From Rhyzopertha dominica (Eukaryota > Arthropoda > Insecta > Coleoptera > Bostrichidae): a DNA stretch of 64,000 nucleotides. The DNA is taken from contig QCXZ01000041.1 in NCBI GenBank assembly GCA_025024175.1, positions 7,001,786 to 7,065,785 on the forward strand. The letters are read 5' to 3'. Of the stretch, positions 22,501-34,500 are shown one piece after another. The notes under the pieces are model-generated. The model was not told the origin of the DNA and made no database searches. It saw nothing but the letters and a program-made list of their open reading frames with translations. Position 1 is the stretch's first letter; the number at the start of each line of letters is the position of its first letter. Made by a program: the position numbers and the translations under genes.

Positions 22501-25500
22501 TTTATGTATTGTTAGAAAGTGTTATATCTACCCAACGAAAACTTAAAAACGGCTGGTCTTAGTGGTCTTAGCTTTACGGAGTTACACAATATTGAGCAAA
22601 AAAATGTAAAAATGGATTATTTAAAAGACATAAAAGTAGTTTCCAGTTACTGAGACTGAAAGAGGTACCCTCAGATGTGAAGAAATTAAGCAAGAGCAAT
22701 ACAACCTTCTTCCTAATGTAAACCACCCAGCTTTGTTTTTCTGCACCCAAGACAATCACCGCGACGGCGCCAGAAAAAAATCCGTGCATATTATTTAGTT
22801 CAGTGGAACGATTACCCATCTGTTTTAAATATTAGTAATTCATTATCCGATTCGTTTTACTCACCTGGTTCTGCAGGAAGAACTGTTGGCTGAGTTGGTT
22901 CCCGGAAGATATGTGACCCTGCTGGAGCATCGCTAGTTGCTGAAGCTGCTGGATGCTCTGGGGATTTTGGAACGCCTGCAGGCTGCCCAGCATCTGCAGG
23001 GGGTTGTTCAGCAGACCTCCAAGACCTCCGAGGGCTGCCAAAGTCGCATTCACGCTGGTGTTGGAGTTCACTTGCGATGTTGGCGTGGCCGCTCTCGTTG
23101 GTTCTCCTTCACCGGTAACCTGTTGTAGACAAAGATGATTGCAATTAGTTTTGTACATACATCTCTTGTCACATACAGTACACGCTCGTTAATCCCAACG
23201 AAGACTTGGATCGCTTGGATTATAGAATACATACATGCAGATATATATTACTGAATAACTAAACTCTATTCAAACCTAATGCAACCGGTTGGCTGGTAAG
23301 CTATGAAATCTAATCGAAGTGGGTTTTGGGCGAGGTAGTTCAAATTACGCGGTTTTCTGATGTGTGCTCGCACTACGGGGTACTTCATATTAGGGATACC
23401 GATTTTTCTTAAAAAGAATCGATTCTGTGAAATGGATTCAGAAAAATCGTACCTGTAAGTAATACGATTCCTAAAAATCGATTCGATACAGGTAAAAAAA
23501 TATCACAGTACATATATTACACTCGTTTAATTAGACACATTATTGTCACACTCGTGTCGTCACGGCGCTCATTACCATTTGCCAAGACGCTCGTCATACG
23601 CTAACGTACTCGTAGGATGATATATAAAGTAACCATATTTAAATTGTGATAATGGAGACACTTTTAAGATACCTGCCTAACCTTACGCAATCTAACCGAA
23701 GTTTTTTGATAACCACATAAAGAAGTAACTACCTGGAACGACCAAATCTATATATTTGCAAAATGAGAGTTCCAAACTGTCAATTAAGTATACCTATACT
23801 TCTTTGTAACGTGGAATAAATAAACATCCTACATTCAAGATGAAATTAAAGTTTCGATTTCCCGTAATAAAATAATAGGCAACACTCAAGAGAAACGGTT
23901 ACGTAATCATTAAGTAACCAAAAAATTTACAAATACTTTTCTTTTCAAATATTCGTTATCACTCTTTTTTTTAGTAAAAAACCTTCAAAACTTAATGCTA
24001 AGTTTAATTTTGTAATGATTATTGTGCGCCGATGCAGAGATGAAATGTTTCAACATAATCGCAAAATAATTCAAAATGACAAAAATGAATAATTATGATC
24101 CGGCCAGCAATGGACAATAAAACTATTTTGCCAATGTGGAACACACGCAACGAATGGTTAACATTAATAATATAATAAAAAGCACAGAATAATAATTATA
24201 AACAGCCGTCACGTTAGGTGTTTAACGATAATAATATATCGACTATGCACAACGAAAAAAATCGATTAATTGAGTCAGTGGACAACTTGTGAACGGTTTT
24301 CAAAAAAAATCATCTTCAGCAGTGAGATCCACCTGCTAAGTGGAAAACTACTGCTTCTGGACCACTGCGATTTTCCCAATAACATATACTAAGTGCTCTT
24401 TTCATTTATAGCTAGATCATTTTTTTGCATCGACTTTCAACTTTCGTACAACTTTCTGCAGCTTATTTTTCGTCCGCGCTATGAGAACCACATCATCTAC
24501 AAATGGCAAACACAATATAACTGATAACAGATCTCCCTGACTCAAATTACTCTTCACTGCAAAATGGTTTGATATTCAGCCATTTATTTTTACGTTGCAT
24601 GACTTCCACTAAGTGTTACTCCTATTAGCTGAATGCCCTTTTAAAATCTACGAAATCTGGTTATATCTCGATGTTAAATTAATGACTTTTGTCTGTTATT
24701 TCAGACATTGAGCGATTATATGGATTCCATACCTTTCGCACTATTTGGTAATCGTTAATATGGGAAGATTTTCTTTGTCAATAGAAAGCTGGATTCTTTT
24801 TTAGACGGTTTAACTTAGAAGACGGGTGAAATTTATTATATTATGATGTGACACGCCCAATTTAATACCGTCGTCCGCGTAAACCTACCCAATTTTGTTT
24901 TTCGAAAGAGGCAAATTAAACTTCCCTTAAATATTTGACGACGCCATGTCGAACACACATAATCTAGAGGGAGCGTCCCTGGGCTGTTTACCAATACTGT
25001 TCTCTTAACAAAAAACGTTTGTTCCCGATATATAAATCTGAAGTTGCAGGTCCCAACTGTATGCCACTCAATCCTGCCCCTCGAAAAGTTAAAATGTTTA
25101 AATTCTTCGGGGAAAACACTTTTAAACATCTCCCCTTCGACCCCGGAATGATTTAATTTTATTTGTGTTGCACACAACAGATTATTGCGGCCTGTAAGAT
25201 TGATGCCTGCGGAGTTTATGGACATCTAGAATGGGAACATAGCTCGCCGGGGAAGATTTATAAAGTTTGTTGAAACATACAGCTTACCTCCGACAATTAC
25301 ATATGTAGCAGAATGAATTTTGCAATTCATTATTGATAGTAACACAAAATCAATGATCTATTTATGGAACTATCAGCGTATTTAAGCAATATCTGTGTAC
25401 TCGATTTGTAAAATTGGAGTACTTGACAAGATAAAGTGACTTATTAACTTTTCATGTCACTGTTGAGGGTCTAAGGAATTTGTGGTTATTTATCCCTCTT

Positions 25501-28500
25501 TGTTCTGTTTATGTCCTTCTTGCAATTAAAGAAACGGCTTAGACATACAATTAATCTTTTCAGTACAATTTTTCTGTTACGTCAATGTACTCACAATATA
25601 GCTGAAACAGTATGACAATAATTCAGTACAGCCTTCGCTATATCGTCGCCACTGACATCGTGGTTACCCATGTAAGGGGGTTGTATCTGGACTACTCGAA
25701 GGTTATGGTTTTACTTTTAACATATAAGCCATGAAGTAAATCTATCTCAAAGTAAATGCACATATGTCATGGAAGGTTCGCTGCTCATAATGTGTTGAGC
25801 TGCAGCAGGTGCAGCACACATTTGTGAGTATACAAGATTGATAAATGCAATTATGCGACGGGACTGTATTGGCATTAGACGCCGTGGCATTTTTTTTAAG
25901 TTCAATGCTCATACAATACACTTTATACATATTGTTGTCTCATCCAAAATCCTTTTGAGCCCATCTCACTTACAAATTATTTATTCTTATCGATTATGTA
26001 CCTAATATTTTTTTTATAGTAATTACAAATTCTAAAAATTAATCATTCTATATCACGAGGTAAAATGTCAAAGGAACATCTTATAATAACTCATATTTTT
26101 ATTTGTTTATTAAGGGAATCGCCTAGACTAGGATATCGAGCTCGAACTTGGTACTGATTAAGTAACTAATTTGTATAGAATCTAAGAATTTGAACTTACC
26201 AGATTTAGCGCGCCTCCCCTATCAGAATCCATGGAATTCTCATCGTTTACTTCTTGATGACCACTGCTTACACTCTGTTCATCTCCACTAACATCACCAT
26301 TGGCATCAGCATCTGCAAGAAATCGGGACATGCTTAAATAAGTTTACCGAGCTCGTGTTAGCATACATATGAATTAAATCAAGGAATATTGGCCATTAAA
26401 TAACACGATAACATTGTATAAATCGGTAATATGCAGATGTTTACGAGTTTCTTGAATACTACGTTTGATCGTTTAAGATCTCAGTCACAATCAGCGACTG
26501 TAATCAAAGATTAATTTTCCATTGCCCGTGTGGGGGGATGTCCTGAGGGGAAGGCGATTGTTAAAATGGCGCGTGCCGGCAGCGGGGTTGTTTTCGACCG
26601 GATAAAAAGGGTTGTATAATCAGTTTGCCTAAATAATTCTTTATTGGTCGACGCTTTGATATCAAAGCGGCGAACACAAGGGTTAGGCGATGTTAACAGC
26701 TATTGTTGCCACCGACCCATCAATCTAAGGACTGACGCAGCGGTTCCAGCCTTTGGCCCAACCGACACGCGTGTGCCCCAATTGGTATCAGAAAAAGCGA
26801 TCATGAAATGTAACATGAAATAGGTAAATGTCGCTAAAAATGTACAAATATAAAATTTTGTNGTTGTTAGAAATGTTCTTTTTTATTTACGACAACTTGG
26901 TNTGAATAGCCTCTTTTGGCGGTCCTCCAACAATGAAATAAGTATCTTATCTTAAATACCATACATAATATAGCATTAATTCTTAGTTCATATTGAAATA
27001 TAACAGTAAAAATTAAGGGGAACTTGAATCTTTAATACATTCGCACATAAGAAAAGGTATGGGGATATGGCATTTTTAAAGAGTATTATAGAGTATTATA
27101 GGTTATAGGATATGCATCAGAAACTGCTTTTATCCATTGTTCACGAGTTTTTTCATTTGTGGCACTTGAAATATAATATAACATAATACAAATAAATATG
27201 CCTTTCTCAAATATGTTGTAAGCATCTGCGCATGAGAATTGCATATGTATATTTATNCATTCCATGCATACTTCCTTCCNAAGCAGNTAGAGATCTACTT
27301 TCCTACTTAAGAACTTTACCTCTACCGGTAAATGTTATTGGCCATACTACCTTTTGGCACCGCTAGATGGCATTGCATTTAGACAGTATTTCACGGAATG
27401 TACCCCAAAACGACAGATCAGAGGTGTCCACGTCTGGGTTGGTGTAATACACCAGTGGGACTTGGTATACAATGCGTCACTGATATAGAAGTCGCTGCTT
27501 AAGTATAAAGCATACTCTACGACTGAAAATACGTCTATTCTGATTTTAGTGCAGTGAGAATTAATTGGTGACCAAACTGAAAATTTCAGTGACTGCTCCT
27601 TTGTTCCAATGCCTTCGACGAGCAACCTTTGTACCTATATTGCCTTCGGTTATTTACTGTTGTTCCCCTTCTGTGTGCTACCAGCCAAAAATCAGAGACA
27701 TCGGGCCAGCAATCATCAATCATCCACAACGGATATTTATTTCAACGCCACCTTTCGATCAAATTGTATTTTAGGGGCGGCGAGGGTGCATTTTAACTGG
27801 CAAAGGGTGAAAAACGCACGCGGAATAATACGTCCAGTTAATCCGTGAAATATTCCATAATCGATTATTAGCACCCCACACACATACATCAAGAAATAGG
27901 GGTGACTAAAAAATACGAGTCCACAGATTTTCATATACTATGTAGTTACTACAAACACGGTTAATAAGAAGTATGGAATAATCGGTTTGTTTGTATATGT
28001 CAACATATTTCCACGGCAGAGTATTCTTTTCTGTTTTTTAACGGCAATGGATTTTTTTGCGGATTTGAATTGACTTTTTATTCTTTAAATTGAAATTTGA
28101 AAATAACATTTTGTGAAAAATTGTCACTAATAAAAGTTTAGTAATATCCTAAGCCAGGGTTCAATTATTGATACGCAAAGTAAATTAAAAAACTGAAAAA
28201 AAATTTCGTGCCGAGAGAAAAAAAACAATTCCCAACTAGCCTATCACAAGGGCCCCGTCAAAAAACGACCTTTCCGAGGTACTTTTTTCCACTTCTCAAT
28301 TTTCCAATACATCAGCCAGTGGGTGTTAAGTCCTGCACACAACCCGATAAGACGCAGTACGGTCCGATAAGCCCGCGGGTACACATCACCCCCCTTGCTC
28401 GCTATAGGAAATTTCACACCGGTTGAATTTTGATATTTAGGGATGCACAGTGGTCACTTGAACGGGACACGCGAAGCGTGAAAATAGCTGCAAACTGGTC

Positions 28501-31500
28501 TGCATCCCTTCACACGGTGGCCGCGTTCGATTTGAGGGCGATTTGGAGGAAGACCACCACATCAAAGGACGGGGTGGTGTAAATTTTTAAGAGGAAAATA
28601 GACCAAATGGGAAAGTTATAGCTTGTTGGCAATTGTTATATCGCTATTAAGAAACGTTGCATCTCAGTTTAAAGCTAGTTCCAATAGGGTCGTCCCGCAC
28701 ATTAAAATTTGATAGTTTTAACCTATGTCTTTTATTGCTTACATCATGAATACCAGCCACGCATCTATTTTGCTTTCAGATTAATTCAACTGGTAACAAA
28801 CGGCGGTAGAAAAATTACTCTGTTTCAAACATTTTCTTAAATCCGCCAACAACTACGCAAAAGGTTCCTAATTTCCGGCATGCGCATGTATAAGTATAAC
28901 CGTCAACGTCAATATTATAATGTAAACATAGGAATAACCTCTAACTGTTCATCAGCAGTAGTATTCTTAGAACACGGAACAAAACACTTCTTAACGTAAG
29001 CCATTCTGACATTAAAAAAACAACAGATTACCCAAATACTTCGACATCTTGCTCCACCACTTAATCTGACAAATACGAAACTCGAAAGTTTGACCAAACT
29101 ATGTAAACAAAAACGTATGGCTAGAGTTAGGTTAGGGTTATTACGTTGCACATGGGACACATGCAGCACGTGCGATATTTTCGGTGGTACTTTGCAGTTT
29201 TCTTCCTAATGACGGCGACGGCCAGAGACAGTCCTGACAGTTTCAAAATTTATCATATCGTTGTCATACGAAAGTATACAAACTAAACATTATCAAGCTT
29301 CAAGCGTCGTTTAATTCCTCATAATAAAAACATTAGTTCTAAAGCAGGTTCGATGGTTAAAGTGCTTTCGTATTTCAGCAAAAGGCCAGTGAATGCGCTT
29401 ATTATATTGAACTGTTCATTATAGAATAAACTGACTGAAGGATGATTTAAGTTATTTTCACAGATACGCCTTAAGTTGACCTAGGCATTAATGTCATAAT
29501 GTTAGTTTACGAGTACATTCCTCACGGTATCGCGAAAATTTGCCCACATTGGCAACGCGACGCAGCTCAAAAGAAATGTAAACAAATATTACTTGCAATG
29601 CCGCTAGAGCACTGACTATTATTGGTGTTTCTCGCTTTCGTCAGCATGCGAACCTTTTACGTCATCTCCGTGGCGGAATATCGAGGCATTTGAAACGGAT
29701 ATTGAAATACCATACTTTCACATTTTTTTCTCGTCAAAGAAGAACCGGAAAAAACTCGCAAAAAATGTCTTTGTGCTTCAATTTTTATGTACATTTTTAC
29801 TTTCATTTAAAAACCGCGGAAGACTATAGTAGGAAAAATTTCCTAATCTTTTTACCGTGAAGTCACTAGCTTAAAGCCTCTCGTTAATTGGGGGTTAAAA
29901 TAGTGTGAAAGATGCATCACTGGCTGACACGATTTATCTAACACAAAAAGTACCTATTTGTGTTTTAATCATGGTTCGCCCCGCTGTCATCATAAAATTG
30001 TGTTCAGTTTTGTTTTTTGAATATTTTGGCTTCCTCGTGCCATATCAAGATAAATCTTTGGTACCTCGGATATGTTGCAATGCGTGTGTTACTCTTCTTA
30101 CTGGATGGATAAAAGGAATTCGACATATATACTATTTGTAATTCGTTTAGTGTATTGAACATGTTTTGTATAAATATTTCTGATATCGAACGTGCTGTAA
30201 AAAAGCTTAAAGCAAATAATATCTGCGGCCCTGATAACATTCCAGCTTTTCTTGTGGTAGAATGTTTTAACTGCTTATCTGCACCACTATGTCACATCAT
30301 TAATTTAATATTGGCATCATATTGGTACCCTACTGCATAGAAGGCTTCCCGGGTTGTCCCGGTACATAAGTCAGCTGAAAAAACTGATATCAAAAATTAT
30401 CGACCTATCGCTATCATGTCGAATTTTGCTAAACTATTTGAATGCATATTATCAGAAGCTGCAGCAGAATGGCTTTATTAAAGGCCGGTCTACAGTGACA
30501 AATCTGCTAGAGTTTACCCACTTTGTCTCCTCGGCTACGGCCAGCTGCCTTCAGGGGGATGCTATTTATACAAATCTGGCCAAAGCCTTTGATCGGGTGC
30601 ATCACTATCCTCCTCAAAAAGCTACGTAACTTTGGATTGTATGCTTTCATTTACTCCGCGACGAAGGAAAGAGTGCAGTATGTTGAGTATCGTGTGGTTA
30701 GATCCCACTCTTACCCAGTGAGCAGTGGTGTAATTCAGGGCTCAAATTTAGGTCCCTTATTGTTTATAATTTTTTACAATGACGTACTTTCCCAACTATC
30801 TTGCAATGCCTGCATGTATGCGGACGATCTCAAGATCTGTACTGTTGTGCGGAGTACTGATGGCACTGCAGGGGGACATAGACTCTTTGGTAGGTCTAAA
30901 CGGTTTACAGCTTAATCTAAGTAAATGCCAAACAATAACCTTCTCCAGGGGTATGCATCGCATTCGATATTTTTACAATATTGAAGGCACTCCCTTAGAA
31001 GATTGTCATCAAGTCTCCGACTTGGGTGTGATATTGGATACTGATTTGACCTTTGTTCCTCATATAGTGCATATCTGTGATGTCGCTATGCTGGGATTTC
31101 TGTTTCGCAATACCAAAGATTTCACAAACGTCGAATGTATAAAGCTTCTCTTTTACTCACTGATAAGACCTAGACTTGAATATTGTGCAATTGTTTGGAA
31201 ACCTAACCACCAGATTTACATTGACCTGCTTGAAAATGTCCTCAGAAAGTTCGCTAAATATATAAACCTGAAGAAATTCAATTCATATCCTGTAAGGCAT
31301 TGTAGTCAAAAAATCCTTCTTAACGCTGTATTTTTGCAAGAATTCGTTGGAGGATGTATTGATGATGAGCCAGGTTAGGTTTGCAGAATTTTAATAATAT
31401 GACTTTATTTTAGTAGTTGTAGTTAAACTCGTCTCTATAAGGAATTCTATTCTGTGTTCCACTTATCCATTTTAAACTTGATTTCTTATCAATGTCAATT

Positions 31501-34500
31501 ATTCCCATATTTTATTATTTTAAATTTAGTGTTGTATCACTGTGTATGCTTCCATTATGGACCGCCCTGGTCCGCTGGAAATAAACTTTATTATTATTAT
31601 TATTATTATATGAAGTTCACTGTTCCAATGATATGCAAGGAACCGAAAGACTAATTGCATGACTAATATAAAAGGCATCGTACACAAATCGAAGCATAAA
31701 ACATTTATTCAGAATTCCTTGAATAATGTTTAAAGTAATTTGATTTAATAAACAAACCCTTGAAAATTTGTAGCTTTTATAAAACTTTATGTCGTGTGTT
31801 AAGAAAAAGTTTTGCGTGATGGGATAAATGTGACGTTATTTTTATCTTATAGCAATTCATTGTTTTTAGAATTAGGCATAATTTTTTGTATAACTATAAA
31901 AAAAGATAGAGGTAGGCAAGTGAAATTAAACATTTGTTTTTTTGCGTTTCGTACTGTTTCAACCAGTAGATTATAAATGGTTGCCGTAACCAACCTAATA
32001 TAAATATGTGCTCTAGTTGGGCGACTAAAAATGTACGTTATCTTTTCTAAAACATCAATAAGCTTAAAGGAAATTAAAATTAAATTAAAATGTCACAAGC
32101 GTTACTAACTTTTTCGAGATTGTGTTCTGTCTTTTATACCTAAGCGCTCTAATGTCATAATCCCATTCCCCATACGGATCCCTAGTTCAACCAACAAATT
32201 ACCACAAGACAGTCGGAACTTGTAGAAGGTATTTGTCGTAACGTGACCCCTCCCCTAAAGGAAACATTATGCGTATAAAAAACCCTTAACCCTTTTTAAT
32301 AAAGGGGGAGACACGCGCCGAGGTTTAAAAGGCACGTGGCGCTGCCATGCTTTATAGAGACAATTTATTATGGAGAATGAGAACTCCAGACTTTTTCATT
32401 TTAGTTAAGTAGCTACCTGCGGCAACCGAATCATTGATTTATATTATTTTAACAATAAAATCTACAATCCATAATCATTTATGCATCTGTACAGATTTGA
32501 TGAGAATATGTTTGATATTGAATACTGTTTACTATTTACTTTAGGTTCTGTACTTTATTAATTTCTTCTGGAATGGTCTGTGAAATATTCTTTTCACCCC
32601 TCGTTTTTTAATATTCCTGGTCCTTCATCATTCTCGTATCCACTGCAAACTTGAGGCTATCACTTCCACCATTATTTTTATCTTACATGTCTGATTATTC
32701 CTTTTTCTAAACTTTCCTTCTTCTACCTTCTAGACTCTGTACACTATCCTTAAACTTTTCTTTCCCTTATTAATACAATTTCTAGGTAACTTTTGTTTAT
32801 TAACCGCGTTTGTTTTAATAATTCGGTAGTTAAATTATCTCTGTTATTAGGTTTTATTACCATTTAATATTGACAGATAAATATATTTTTCCACTTCCTT
32901 TGAANTATCTTTAATTTGTCATCTGATTCCTTCATTGTCTGTTCTAACTTAAATGCAGGCCTGAAACCGATATTATTTTATATAACCCTAAGTTCTGTAA
33001 ACAAATAAATGACTTCCGTAAGTAACTGTTTGGAAAGCAAATGCCGCACGCATTAGCTTACTAAGACTTCAACAAAAGCCATATTAATGACATAAATTTA
33101 CACAATTAAGATTTTTTTTTCATTCTTTGGAATGTGGTGACATTTGTTCTTTGCACAATATATTTAAATTATTAATATTATCAACTGTACTTTATATTAA
33201 GTCAATTAAAAAGCAAGAAAGTTAATTTAAATTAAGATAGACAAACCTCAGGAGAGTATAAATAACAAAGGACCGTAAGTTGATCCCTGAGGCACACTAT
33301 CTAGGACAATTGGGAAAAATAAAAAATTTACTGGTCTATATATTCAGGTAGTAGGATATAATTGGGGAAAACAGTAAATATAAGAAGTATAAGAAAAGAT
33401 AAAGTCTTCTCCAATTGTTTGTGACAAATGTTTACATTTAACCATCTTGCCCCTTTTTTATGCAAGATTTTCGTCGGCGGTTTCTTTTAACCAACCCAAA
33501 TACCATACATCAGCAATTTTTCTTCTCGGGGTGGTCTATCGATTCGTCTGTAGAAAAAATCTCCCATTCAGTCCACGTATCCCTTAAAAATCAGCCCCTA
33601 TTTTACATATATTGTGACGCGAAATTTTTCATGCGCAGTATTTAAATGTTGGTTGGGGAGTCCGGCCGATCTGAATATATCTGCTTTATATTCAGTGTGA
33701 GTGGTGGTTCTCGATTTTATTTGATGTAAACCACCCCGTGTCGGATGCGTGAAGTGGATCAAGAACTCACCCGAATTGCCGAATAAAAATTTAACTGCCG
33801 TTATAAATTGCCGTCATTTGGGTGTCTGGTAGTATGAAAATATATGGCTTTTTAAATGGCCAAAGATTATACGTTAATTAATTAATCTCTCAACTATTTT
33901 TGATTCCTACGAAAGATCGCCAGTTTTGACCTCACTATATTAATTATGATAAAATACATAAAAATTTATGGTAAACTTTACACAACTTACCAGAATTATG
34001 TTAAGTAAAATTTATAGCTCAATGTGCACCCGTGGCACACGCCGAATTCTTTTATTACAATAATTATCGAATCAGGTAATTGAGATCCAAATCAATGATT
34101 TTCTTGTTTGTTATAGAAAAGAAGTAATGAGATTAAACGCAATTATAAATTTCATAAAGTCATATAACAACATGCGTCAGCTATCATTTACGCAAAAACG
34201 TTTATTCACATAATTGAATTAAAAGCCCCTACTTTAATTTCCCAGAAGCTTATCAGGTAGTATTGAGATTGTGCTAGATAGCTATACACCTTAGATCGCT
34301 GCTGATAGGGCCTGTCGCAATGTTTAATATTTTTGTACAGGAAACTGAATAAGCCTTTTTTCATGTCGTGTTGTGAAATGTTAGTTTGTCTTTAAAATTT
34401 TTAGGAAATGAATATGTGTGATATGTCTAAACATTATCTTTTAAGTTAAATATCAGGATTTTTCCTACCAAGAAATCCACATAACGATTAGTAGACTTAC

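Noticed and set aside
22937..23138. Two plus-strand frames of about 60 codons
   Set aside because: Shadows of nub exon 3 on the other strand.
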